This document shows positions 8,061-15,903 of a stretch of DNA of 64,000 bases, piece by piece; position 1 is the first letter of the stretch, and the number at the start of each line of letters is the position of its first letter. A program made the translations under genes and the position numbers. The notes below the pieces were generated by a model, which worked only from the letters and a program-made list of their open reading frames with translations, was not told the origin of the DNA and did no database searches. Source of the DNA: Paraburkholderia saeva (GTDB lineage: Bacteria; Pseudomonadota; Gammaproteobacteria; Burkholderiales; Burkholderiaceae); the NCBI RefSeq assembly GCF_907164555.1, contig NZ_CAJQZC010000014.1, positions 62,001 to 126,000 of the forward strand. The letters run 5' to 3'.

Positions 8061-9479
8061 TCAATAAGCGTTGCGACCGGCAAAGCCCTTGTAGAGCGTC
8101 AGGGCGACGATCTTGATGTCGAGCCAGAAGGTCCAGTGCTGCATGTAGTACAGGTCGAGCTTCACGCGTCCCATCATTTTTTCGATGCGGTCCGTCTCGC
8201 CCCGATACCCGTTGATCTGCGCCCAGCCCGTGATGCCCGGCTTGATGCGATAGCGGTGCATGTAACCCTTCACCAGATCCTTGTAGATGTCATCGTGTTC
8301 GAGCGCATGCGGACGCGGACCCACCACCGACATCTCGCCCTTCAGCACGTTGATGAACTGCGGCAGTTCATCGAGGCTCGTCTTGCGCAGGAATGCGCCG
8401 ACTGCCGTGATGCGCGGATCGCCGCGCGTCGCCTGCGTGACCTTGCCGGCCGTTTCCGCGTGCACTTTCATCGAGCGGAACTTGTAGATCTCGAACTCGT
8501 GGCCGTCGATGCCCTTGCGCTTTTGCCGGAAGAACACCGGCCCCGGCGACGAGAGCTTGACCATCGCTGCGATCACGAGCATCAGCGGCGACAGCGCCGC
8601 AAGCGCCGCAAGCGCGAACATGCGGTCGAACACGAACTTCGGCAGCACACGCACATCGGTGATCGGCGAAGCCGCGAGGTTGATCGCCGGCACGCCCAGC
8701 AGGTCCACCACCGGCTGGTTGAAAAGACTCAGGCTGCGCACATCCGGAATGAAGCGGATGTTCACGAACTCGTTGCGAAACTCCATCACGAAGCGGTGAA
8801 TCGTTCGCTCGTGCGACATCGGCAGCGCGAGCCACAGTTCGCGGATGCCGCGCGTGCGCACCGCGCGCACCATCCGGTTGAAATCGCGCTCGACGGGAAT
8901 ACCTTCCAGTTCGACCGGCAGGTTCGCCGCGCCCACAGGCGCCTCGATGCGATCACTTTCGCGACGGCCGCCCGGCTCGTCGAACACGATGACGGGGCTG
9001 AAGCCCGCTTCCGGGCGGTCGCGCATCTGCTCGATCAGAAAGCGTCCATACAGCGCGCCGCTGACGATCGCCACCGCCTTCTGGTTGTAACCTTCGCGAC
9101 GCAGCCCTTTCAGCACGCCGTGTACCAGCGCCTTGGTGATCATCAGCAGCACGATCGTCGCGACGGCCCAGTACACGAGCCACAGACGCGACAGCAGGTC
9201 CGAGCGGTGCAGGCTGAAGCTCATCAGGATGCCGGCGCCCTCCACGATCAGCCAGCCGCCCGATACGCGCCACAGGAGGTCGTACACGGGCTTGCCGCGC
9301 CATGACTGATAGATGCCGAGCGCAGGAAAAAACAGGACCATCAGCAGGCAGTTGAACAGCAGCGAGACGCTCTGCATGTCGTTCAGCCATACGAACGTCC
9401 CGCGTTGCACGGCAGCCGCGATAAGTGCGCCGAGGCCCACCATCGCGATGTCGATAATCCTGGATAGAACGCTCAGCAT
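8061..9479 (-). CDS. bceB: Undecaprenyl-phosphate glucose phosphotransferase (BceB, WcaJ/WbaP family)
   Basis: Integral membrane enzyme (472 residues) that starts repeat-unit synthesis by moving glucose-1-phosphate from UDP-glucose to undecaprenyl phosphate. The N-terminal half carries several TM segments (first ~120 residues) and a CoA-binding-like soluble domain; a further TM region around 280-300 precedes the catalytic bacterial sugar transferase domain with KFRSM near 338, KTSLDELPQFINVLKGEMS near 365-385 and VGPRPH. GAGGAG precedes the ATG at 9479. It is the first minus-strand gene of the operon, facing bceA across an AT-rich region. Confidence 0.93.
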   Translation of the reverse strand: MLSVLSRIIDIAMVGLGALIAAAVQRGTFVWLNDMQSVSLLFNCLLMVLFFPALGIYQSWRGKPVYDLLWRVSGGWLIVEGAGILMSFSLHRSDLLSRLWLVYWAVATIVLLMITKALVHGVLKGLRREGYNQKAVAIVSGALYGRFLIEQMRDRPEAGFSPVIVFDEPGGRRESDRIEAPVGAANLPVELEGIPVERDFNRMVRAVRTRGIRELWLALPMSHERTIHRFVMEFRNEFVNIRFIPDVRSLSLFNQPVVDLLGVPAINLAASPITDVRVLPKFVFDRMFALAALAALSPLMLVIAAMVKLSSPGPVFFRQKRKGIDGHEFEIYKFRSMKVHAETAGKVTQATRGDPRITAVGAFLRKTSLDELPQFINVLKGEMSVVGPRPHALEHDDIYKDLVKGYMHRYRIKPGITGWAQINGYRGETDRIEKMMGRVKLDLYYMQHWTFWLDIKIVALTLYKGFAGRNAY

Positions 9480-10084
9480 GAGCCGCTCCTCGGTTCGTCA
9501 GTCAAGTTCCGTCCGTGTTTGATTGCACTTCGCGCTGCCCGAACGGGCGGCATGGACAGGTGGTCGTGCCACTCAGCCAGACGCCTGTCGTCTGCTGATA
9601 AAGGCGAATCCCGGCTATTGACCTGTCGAAGCGAAATTTCTGGTCTGAATGAGTAAATACCCTCGTACAGGTATAGATAAAGCGATATTAAAATTCGGGT
9701 TGCAAGGCGGCAAAATATCTCAAATTGTATCGGCAATTGTTACGCTATTTTCTGGCTTTTTGATCAGTAATAATTGCCACAAATATTGCCTTTTTCCCAA
9801 TAAACAGGCAGAACGGGCACATCTTCTGACCGCCAGCAGCAAGCGACTCGAAACGCCATCTCCCTCTCTCCCGTCCACTATTTCCGGCAAAAAAATCTGG
9901 CGCCTCTTTTTACGTCAGTTTTTTTCTGTTTTTATTTTCTTTCGTAAATAACAAGGACATATAAAAGTTATTGTCCATTAATTTCCTTATTACATTTGAG
10001 CAACAGGAATTTAGTGCTTCTTTTATTGGCAAATTACGTCGTGATACAACTCGACGCATTGATCCAGCCTTCAGGAGCCCTCGC
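9480..10084 (+). promoter_or_regulatory. AT-rich divergent control region between bceB and bceA
   Basis: About 600 bases without a convincing gene. From roughly 9640 to 10060 the sequence is strikingly A+T rich for this genome, with runs of A and T (for example 9894-9900 and 9918-9927). It must contain the promoters for both bceB and bceA, and the AT content fits a binding zone for an H-NS-like silencer or a bendable activator region. No -35/-10 pair good enough to assign was found, and no JUMPstart/ops element was recognised. Regulatory role is inferred from position. Confidence 0.5.
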
Positions 10085-11599
10085 ATGACAGCGCACATCG
10101 CAGCGCCCGACGTCGACATTCGGTCTTCAAATGCCGCCACCGTGAAACTCAAAGTTCATCCCGTGATTCTGGCCGGCGGGTCCGGCACCCGGTTGTGGCC
10201 GATGTCGCGCGAGCAGCATCCGAAGCAGCTGATCGACCTGCTCGGCGACGAATCGCTGCTGCAGTCCACCACGCGCCGTCTCGATGCGCTCGATGCGGGC
10301 TACCCCGTTGCTGACCAGCTAGTCGTGGTCAGCAACGAGGAACATCGCTTCACGACGGCGGAACAGTTGCGCGTGAGCGGCAAGGCCGCGCGGCTGGTTC
10401 TCGAACCGGTCGGTCGCGATACCGCGCCTGCGCTGACGATCGCCGCGCTGTCGATCATCGCCGACGCGCAGGATGGCCTGATGGTCATCATGCCCGCCGA
10501 CCATGCGGTGTCCGACATTGCGCGCTTCCATGCGAGCGTGAGCGCAGGCGTGCAGCAGGCCGCGCTCGGCCACATCGTGACGATGGGCATCGTGCCCACG
10601 CGTGCGGAAACGGGCTACGGCTATATCCGCGTGGGGGAAGCTGCGCCGAACGCCGGTACGTCGGACGCGCGCAAGCTCGACCGCTTCGTCGAAAAGCCGC
10701 ATCTCGAACTGGCGCAACGCTATGTGAGTTCCGGCGAATACTGGTGGAACAGCGGCATTTTCATCATGCGTGCGTCAACGTGGATCCGTGCGATCAAGCA
10801 CTTCCAGCCGGCGATTTATTCGGCCTGCGCGCAGGCGTTCGCGGGCGGCAAGACCGATGGCGATTTCTTCCGGCTGCAGCGCGATGCGTTTTGCGCGTCA
10901 CCGTCGAATTCGATCGACTACGCGGTAATGGAACGGCTGAACACGGATACGTCCGTGTGCGCGGGCGTCGTCGTGCCGCTCGATGCAGGCTGGTCGGATG
11001 TGGGTTCGTGGGACGCGATCTGGCAGATCCTGCCGAAAGATGCGGACCAGAACGTGGGGCGCGGTCATGTGATGTTCGAGGGTGCGGCGTCGACGTTCGC
11101 GCATTCGGAAGGCCGCCTGATCGCGTGCGTCGGCACGCAGGATCTCGTCGTCGTGGAAACCGCGGACGCGATTCTCGTCGCCGACCGCTCGCGCGTGCAG
11201 GACGTGAAGAAGGTGGTGGGGCGCATCCGCACGCAAAACGGCCCCGAAGCGGCGAATCATCGCAAGGTTCACCGTCCGTGGGGCTACTACGATTCGGTCG
11301 ATACGGGCGAGCGCTTCCAGGTGAAACGGATCGTGGTGAAACCGGGCGCGCGCCTGTCGCTGCAGATGCATCATCACCGCGCGGAACACTGGATCGTCGT
11401 TCGCGGTACGGCGCTCGTCACACGGGGTGAAGAGCGCTTCATCGTCTCCGAGAACGAGTCGGCCTATATTCCACTGGGTGTCACGCACCGCCTCGAAAAC
11501 CCCGGCAAGATGCCGCTCGAAATCATCGAGGTGCAGTCCGGCTCCTATCTCGGCGAAGACGACATCGTGCGCTTCGACGATACGTACGGACGCCAGTAA
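10085..11599 (+). CDS. bceA: Mannose-1-phosphate guanylyltransferase / mannose-6-phosphate isomerase (BceA)
   Basis: Bifunctional type II enzyme (504 residues) giving GDP-mannose for exopolysaccharide synthesis. The N-terminal nucleotidyltransferase has GGSGTRLWPMS at 31-41 and FVEKP near residue 203; the C-terminal cupin carries the PMI domain, with HRPWGYYDSVD and the metal-binding cluster QMHHHRAEHWIVV. The start at 10085 is chosen over an open extension back to 9971 because AGGAG lies 7 bases upstream of it and the extension is AT-rich and unlike the family. It is transcribed divergently from the rest of the cluster. Confidence 0.93.
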   Translation: MTAHIAAPDVDIRSSNAATVKLKVHPVILAGGSGTRLWPMSREQHPKQLIDLLGDESLLQSTTRRLDALDAGYPVADQLVVVSNEEHRFTTAEQLRVSGKAARLVLEPVGRDTAPALTIAALSIIADAQDGLMVIMPADHAVSDIARFHASVSAGVQQAALGHIVTMGIVPTRAETGYGYIRVGEAAPNAGTSDARKLDRFVEKPHLELAQRYVSSGEYWWNSGIFIMRASTWIRAIKHFQPAIYSACAQAFAGGKTDGDFFRLQRDAFCASPSNSIDYAVMERLNTDTSVCAGVVVPLDAGWSDVGSWDAIWQILPKDADQNVGRGHVMFEGAASTFAHSEGRLIACVGTQDLVVVETADAILVADRSRVQDVKKVVGRIRTQNGPEAANHRKVHRPWGYYDSVDTGERFQVKRIVVKPGARLSLQMHHHRAEHWIVVRGTALVTRGEERFIVSENESAYIPLGVTHRLENPGKMPLEIIEVQSGSYLGEDDIVRFDDTYGRQ

Positions 11600-11679
11600 A
11601 GCGACAGCGTGATGTGTTGTTGTGATTCCCGTGTGTCGGTCGCTAACGTCACGCTACCGGCCGCGGGTATCTCCAGCGC

Positions 11680-12894
11680 TCATCCCACGTGGGAGATGCA
11701 TTCGGAAGCCGGCGCGAAACGGTCACGGCCTTTGCTGCTGTCATCGGTGCTGCTGTCCGTGCTGCTTTCCGCGCTGGTTTCCGGATAACGGCGCAGCGGC
11801 ATCCGGCGTGCATTCACAGCTGCTTGCGCGGCAGCGTGCACATTCGCCGGACTGACGTTGACGGCTTGCGGGACGGACGACGCAGCAGACTGGGCGAGCG
11901 CGGGTACGCGTGCAGTTGTACCCGGCGCGGACACAGCACTGCCGGTCGCGACCAGGCCTGACGACGCGACAGGTGCCGCTGGGCGCGGCGCCGGCATCGG
12001 ACGCGACACCGGACGCAACGACCCGGCGTGCAGCGTGTCGTCATGCGCGGCGGCGACGAGCGTGCGCTCGTCACGATCGATCCATTGCTGGGCCCAGTCG
12101 AGTGCGTACTGCTCCGCCGCTTCCGGCGTTTCGAAGCGCGGGCCGACAAGGCCCGAACGCTCGACGCGCCTGCCATCCTTCATGATCTCGGCCCACGCGC
12201 GATACATGTCGCCGGGCACCGGTTGCGCGATCACATCGATGACATAGCCGCGGCGGTCCGAGAACTGCGTCCCATGCGAAGAGAGACCCATCCGCATCGC
12301 AGAGCGACTGCCGTCGTCCTGATGCGCGGTGGCGTGATGCGCCGCTCCATCAGGATGATGGGCCGCATGGGCATGACCTGCCACTGAAACACGCGCCTGC
12401 GCGTCATCATCGGGCGAGCCCGACAGTTGCCGCGTGATCTCGGCGAACGGATCGACGGGACGCCATGCTTCCGCGTCGTCGTGCGGTGCCTGCCACGATT
12501 CGGGGCTCTTCCAGAACACGCCGCGCACGCCTTCATCCTCGCGTGCGGCTGGGGTGGCGACGGGTTGGGCAGCGCGTTGCGGCTCAGCGGGTGTCGACGG
12601 TTCCGGAATGTACGCGAACCGGCGTCCGGTCTGCGACAGCAGCTGCACCATCCCGGCCAGCGTGCCGTTCAGCTGCCACTCTTCAAAGCGGCGACGGCAT
12701 GTCGGACCCGAGGGATAACGGCCAGGAAGTTTGGACCACGGTTCACCGGTGGTCAGGATCCACAGCACCGCGTTTGTCACGATGCGCGGTTCGGCGCGGG
12801 GGCGGCCACGTCGATTGAGACGGACCGCTGGTTCATCTGAAACGAGCGCTGAGAGTAGCGCCCACTCGTCATTGCTTAGCTCATCGAAAAACAT
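11680..12894 (-). CDS. Protein with IS5-type transposase N-terminal domain fused to a novel C-terminal region
   Basis: A 404-residue protein. Residues 1 to about 75 (starting MFFDELSNDEWALL, with RRGRPRAEPR and VLWILTTGEPWSKLP, then FEEW) match the N-terminal DUF4096-like region of IS5-family transposases. No DDE catalytic domain follows. Instead there is a Pro/Ala-rich linker, a His/Ala-rich stretch (HAHAAHHPDGAAHH), a compact domain (about 210-280: GYVIDVIAQPV, then EIMKDGRRVE, then EQYALDWAQQWIDRD) and a long Ala/Pro/Ser tail. GGAG 6 bases before the ATG supports the start at 12894. No inverted repeats flank it. It looks like a domesticated DNA-binding domain; a regulatory role is inference. 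It is convergent with bceA. Confidence 0.7.
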   Translation of the reverse strand: MFFDELSNDEWALLSALVSDEPAVRLNRRGRPRAEPRIVTNAVLWILTTGEPWSKLPGRYPSGPTCRRRFEEWQLNGTLAGMVQLLSQTGRRFAYIPEPSTPAEPQRAAQPVATPAAREDEGVRGVFWKSPESWQAPHDDAEAWRPVDPFAEITRQLSGSPDDDAQARVSVAGHAHAAHHPDGAAHHATAHQDDGSRSAMRMGLSSHGTQFSDRRGYVIDVIAQPVPGDMYRAWAEIMKDGRRVERSGLVGPRFETPEAAEQYALDWAQQWIDRDERTLVAAAHDDTLHAGSLRPVSRPMPAPRPAAPVASSGLVATGSAVSAPGTTARVPALAQSAASSVPQAVNVSPANVHAAAQAAVNARRMPLRRYPETSAESSTDSSTDDSSKGRDRFAPASECISHVG

Positions 12895-13274
12895 ACGTTT
12901 CTCCACGCAGCACGGCCAGGCTGCGGCTTTGGACACGCACAGATTTCTTGTTTCGTGATCTGTGTCATGCCCCCGGTTGCACAATATGCTTATACGTTTT
13001 GGTTCGTTTAGGGGAAACCGCACAGCCTTAGTGCGGATAATCCCGTTAGCGACGCACAAAACGTGGTCTCACTCGTGCATCGGAGAATTTGTGCACGAAG
13101 CATACCATCACCAGGGTTTGCATGAATATGCATGAGACAAGTGTTACTGATGGAAACAAACTTGTCCTTTTTGCGGCGTTGCCCGGTCCGTTTTCGTCAC
13201 GCGATTGTCGTGATCGCAACCCTCCTGTTCGACAATGATGCTCACACATCCCGCGCACTCGCCCGCAATCCCGG
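12895..13274. other. Intergenic stretch, no gene seen
   Basis: Spacer between the start of the transposase-domain gene and the stop of the YCII gene. It presumably holds the promoter of the former. It is less GC-rich than the flanking genes. No hairpin, RNA gene or conserved frame was recognised. Confidence 0.5.
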
Positions 13275-13571
13275 CTAACGGACCGGTGAACTCGCATGTT
13301 CTCCGACAACGGTCGTCCACGCCCGCACGCGCCAGTGTGTAACGAGCCCGGCGCGCACGTATGGATCTGATGCGGCGAACGCTTCGGGAACATCGGCAGA
13401 GTCCGCTTCGAAGAGCAGGATCGCGCCGTCGACAGGCTCCGCAAGTGCACCCGCGAGCAACAGTTCGCCACGCTCGACCGCGGCCCACGCGTACTTCAGA
13501 TGCTCCGCGCGATATTCTCCGCGCCGCTGCAGATATTCGGCCGATACGTCGTACATCAACAGATAGTGCAT
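13275..13571 (-). CDS. YCII-domain protein (YciI family)
   Basis: A 98-residue small cytosolic protein with the dimeric ferredoxin-like YCII fold: MHYLLMYDVS at the start, the conserved R-x3-R-x-EHL-type helix (RRGEYRAEHLKYA), and the AF..SDPYVRAGLVTHWRVRAW region near the C-terminus. YCII proteins have a conserved His/Asp pair and are putative enzymes of unclear reaction. Two ATGs compete: GGAGG sits one base before 13577 but 7 bases before 13571, so 13571 is the better start. It is divergent from the psiF gene, sharing a control region with a palindrome. Confidence 0.82.
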   Translation of the reverse strand: MHYLLMYDVSAEYLQRRGEYRAEHLKYAWAAVERGELLLAGALAEPVDGAILLFEADSADVPEAFAASDPYVRAGLVTHWRVRAWTTVVGEHASSPVR

Positions 13572-13669
13572 GGTCATGCCTCCATGTTCAGGTGTCGGTG
13601 TGTTCGCTTGCTCATTGAAGATGCCGCGTGCCTGACGATATCAGGGAAGAATCTTACGGCGCACCTGTC

Positions 13670-13684
13670 AACCATATTATGGTT
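13670..13684. promoter_or_regulatory. 15-base palindrome, possible operator
   Basis: AACCATATTATGGTT is a perfect 7-base inverted repeat around a single central base. It lies in the 224-base gap between the divergent YCII and psiF genes, 111 bases before the psiF start. The size and symmetry fit a dimeric repressor or activator site. The regulator is unknown, and it does not match a Pho box well. Confidence 0.4.
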
Positions 13685-13795
13685 TTAGCCGTTTTGACGG
13701 ACAGCTTTGCCATAATGGTGACAGCGATGGGCCATGGATCTTTCGATGCCCGCTCGCACGACCGCCAACAACGTTCAACAACGATGGAGTGTCCC

Positions 13796-14095
13796 ATGAA
13801 GATCCAGTCCGCTATCGCTGCGCTCGTCCTTGGCGGCATGCTCGCCTCGCCGCTCGCTTTCGCCGAAAACAGCCAGCAGTCGAAGATGACTGCGTGCAAC
13901 AAGCAGGCGGGCGACAAGAAGGGTGACGAGCGCAAGGCATTCATGTCGAGCTGCCTGTCGGCGAGCGCCCCGGTTGCCGCTTCCGCGCCGATGACGCAGC
14001 AGGAGAAGATGACGGCATGCAACAAGCAGGCAACCGGCAAGAAAGGCGACGAACGCAAGGCGTTCATGTCGAGCTGCCTCAGCAACAAGGGCTAG
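13796..14095 (+). CDS. psiF: PsiF repeat protein, secreted
   Basis: A 99-residue periplasmic protein. A signal peptide (MKIQSAIAALVLGGMLASPLAFA) is followed by two near-identical repeats, each with KMTACNKQA, then KKGDERKAFMSSCLS. The repeats are joined by an Ala/Pro linker. This is the PsiF repeat of phosphate-starvation-inducible proteins; the molecular function is not known. Each repeat has two cysteines, likely paired. GGAG 7 bases upstream supports the start at 13796 over a longer frame from 13628. A strong hairpin lies about 110 bases downstream. Confidence 0.88.
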   Translation: MKIQSAIAALVLGGMLASPLAFAENSQQSKMTACNKQAGDKKGDERKAFMSSCLSASAPVAASAPMTQQEKMTACNKQATGKKGDERKAFMSSCLSNKG

Positions 14096-14205
14096 TCATC
14101 CCGCGCGGCGCATCGCGTTGTGCCGCATTTTGACGGACGGCCATGTGCGGATCGATCCGTTTCCAGTCCGGCGTGACACAGCACCTCAAGTAGCATCGTG
14201 ACACC

Positions 14206-14239
14206 TGCATGCCGCGCACGACAATGCGCGCGGCATGCA
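14206..14239 (+). terminator. Hairpin after psiF, likely terminator
   Basis: TGCATGCCGCGC (14206-14217) pairs perfectly with GCGCGGCATGCA (14228-14239) around a 10-base loop: a 12-bp GC-rich stem. A pyrimidine-rich tract with five Ts follows about 15 bases later, so it is not a textbook terminator but is well placed after psiF and before the next plus-strand gene. Confidence 0.5.
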
Positions 14240-14408
14240 TCGGCACCCTCCTTCTTTTTCCGCCTGATCCCCGTTTCAGCACCACGTTCGCCGCTCTGTG
14301 CCGTTTTCTTCTATGATGGCTGCGGAGACGGCCCCAGTACCCCACAAACATAAGCAGGCGGGCCGCCATCTTGTCGTTGATGCCGAAGAGCATTGAACGG
14401 AGGCAAGA

Positions 14409-14858
14409 ATGGTTGGGAGACACAAGAACCGCTGGCTCAGACGCTGGCTCGTCGTCATCGTCTTCTGGGCGGTGCCGGTGGCGATCGTCGCGGTCAACGA
14501 GATTCGTGAGGAGATGGCGTACAACGCCGTCGACCTGAACACCGCACTCACCACCTGGCAGTTCACCGACGCGCAACGCGCCGCCGGTGCGCCTGCGCGC
14601 TGTCACGGCATGCCCGACGATGCGCGCGCGGCCGGCTGTCCCGCCGATGTCCTTAGCGCCAACGCACCTCGCCAGCAACAGGCCATCGATGAATACGCCG
14701 TGCGCAAGAGCACGCTCGCGAGCTATCTGTGGCATGCATTCGTCGGCTACTGGATCGTGCCGGCCGCCACGCTTTTTGCAATCGGCGCCCTCATCGGCGG
14801 TATCCGGCGCGCGCTGCGCCGCCCGCCACCGCCCGTCAAGGGCACGGCCAACCACTGA
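14409..14858 (+). CDS. Two-TM inner-membrane protein of unknown function
   Basis: A 149-residue protein not recognised as a named family. A basic N-terminus (GRHKNRWLRRW) leads into a TM segment at about 13-29. A roughly 80-residue loop, with two cysteines (in PARCHGMP and AAGCPAD), follows, then a second TM segment at about 110-130 and a basic, Pro-rich C-terminus (RRALRRPPPPVK). By the positive-inside rule both ends are cytosolic and the loop is periplasmic, where the cysteines could pair. GGAGG 7 bases before the ATG supports the start. It stands alone between the psiF and SYLF genes. Confidence 0.65.
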   Translation: MVGRHKNRWLRRWLVVIVFWAVPVAIVAVNEIREEMAYNAVDLNTALTTWQFTDAQRAAGAPARCHGMPDDARAAGCPADVLSANAPRQQQAIDEYAVRKSTLASYLWHAFVGYWIVPAATLFAIGALIGGIRRALRRPPPPVKGTANH

Positions 14859-15219
14859 GCAATCGCCCGGTTGCGGCTTCCAGACAACACTTTGTGCCGT
14901 CGCCGCGCGCTCGCGACGGTGAAGCCAAAGCGGAAAAAATGACCGAAAAGAGTTCAGTCCGCGCGTCCGGGCGGCGGATGTCGGACCCGGTGAATGCCAT
15001 TATCCGGATCGCGGCGCACGCTCTGTGCGTGAGAAAAAGTCCCCGCACGAGCATCGGTAAAATCTACAACGCCGTATTTGTGACCACGCGCAAAGGCCCG
15101 CGCCATAAGGGTTTTCGTGATCCTGGGGGCGCGATCTTTCTGCCCGCGTGTGATATAACTGGCGAGGCAATCCGACTCAACAATAAGGTTGCGCCCAGGA
15201 ACCACGACGGAGAAAAACG
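14859..15219. other. Intergenic stretch upstream of the SYLF gene
   Basis: About 360 bases with no supported gene on either strand. It should hold the promoter of the SYLF lipoprotein gene; a TATAAC-like hexamer occurs in TGATATAACTGG (15151-15162) but without a good -35 at standard spacing. Nothing else was recognised. Confidence 0.4.
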
Positions 15220-15807
15220 ATGCAAAGACGAAACTTCATTTTGAAGACTACTACTGCGCTCGCTTTCGGAACCCTTGCAATCACGGGCTGTACGACAACA
15301 GGAAACAAGCCGGACTCGGCCGCGACCGATGCCTCAAAGCGCCAGTCGATTGACGCCAGCGTCGACGGCACGATCTCACGCCTCTATTCCACTGTGCCGG
15401 GTTCGCGCGAACTGGTCTCGAAGGCCCGCGGCATTCTGGTGTTCCCGTCCGTTATCCAGGCCGGCTTTATCGTAGGCGGCCAGTATGGTGAAGGTTCGCT
15501 GCGTGTAGGCGGCGGCACGGTCGGGTACTACAGCACGATATCGGGTTCGTTCGGCCTGCAGGCCGGCGCCCAGTCGAAGGCCATCATCTTCCTGTTCATG
15601 ACGCAGGATTCGCTCGACAAATTCCGCAATTCGGACGGCTGGTCCGCGGGTGGAGACGCATCGGTCGCGCTCGTGAAGCTGGGCGCCAATGGCGCCATCG
15701 ATACCACCACGGCGACGGCACCGGTCGAAGTGTTCATCCTGACCAATGCCGGTTTGATGGGCGATGTTTCGATCGCCGGTACGAAGGTGTCGCGTCTGAA
15801 GATCTAG
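15220..15807 (+). CDS. SYLF/YSC84-domain lipoprotein
   Basis: A 195-residue lipoprotein with an N-terminal signal ending in a lipobox ITGC (Cys24). The SYLF domain (lipid-binding, formerly DUF500/Ysc84) covers about residues 60-195, with ARGILVFPSVIQAGFIVGGQ, YGEGSLRV, and the central glycine-rich strands leading to FGLQAGAQSK. In bacteria these proteins are small envelope lipoproteins of uncertain role, often in stress regulons. GGAG lies 8 bases before the ATG. A perfect 12-bp hairpin follows the stop, separating it from the convergent GT4 gene. Confidence 0.88.
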   Translation: MQRRNFILKTTTALAFGTLAITGCTTTGNKPDSAATDASKRQSIDASVDGTISRLYSTVPGSRELVSKARGILVFPSVIQAGFIVGGQYGEGSLRVGGGTVGYYSTISGSFGLQAGAQSKAIIFLFMTQDSLDKFRNSDGWSAGGDASVALVKLGANGAIDTTTATAPVEVFILTNAGLMGDVSIAGTKVSRLKI

Positions 15808-15822
15808 GTTTATCCGTTATGC

Positions 15823-15850
15823 CATGCCCCGGCATGATTGCCGGGGCATG
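15823..15850. terminator. Bidirectional terminator-like hairpin
   Basis: CATGCCCCGGCA (15823-15834) pairs perfectly with TGCCGGGGCATG (15839-15850) over a 4-base loop TGAT. It sits between the converging ends of the SYLF gene (plus) and the GT4 gene (minus). No strong T-run follows on either strand, so termination may be inefficient. Confidence 0.6.
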
Positions 15851-15903
15851 CGCCGCGTGAACGACAACGCCTGCAACGTTCACCACCGCACGCTGTCGCG
15901 GCT

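Noticed and set aside
9473..9736. 87-codon frame on the minus strand upstream of bceB
   Set aside because: It overlaps the bceB start, lies in AT-rich control DNA, has no ribosome-binding site and its protein resembles nothing known.
9971..10084. N-terminal extension of bceA
   Set aside because: AT-rich, no family similarity, and AGGAG sits 7 bases before the inner ATG at 10085.
11683..11694. TCCCACGTGGGA palindrome
   Set aside because: It lies in the last codons of the transposase-domain gene and has no loop or T-run, so it is neither a good terminator nor a convincing operator.
12895..13059. N-terminal extension of the transposase-domain protein
   Set aside because: The added residues look unlike the domain start, and GGAG supports the ATG at 12894.
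13661..13705. Pho box before psiF
   Set aside because: One CTGTCA half-site is present but the second repeat at the right distance is missing.
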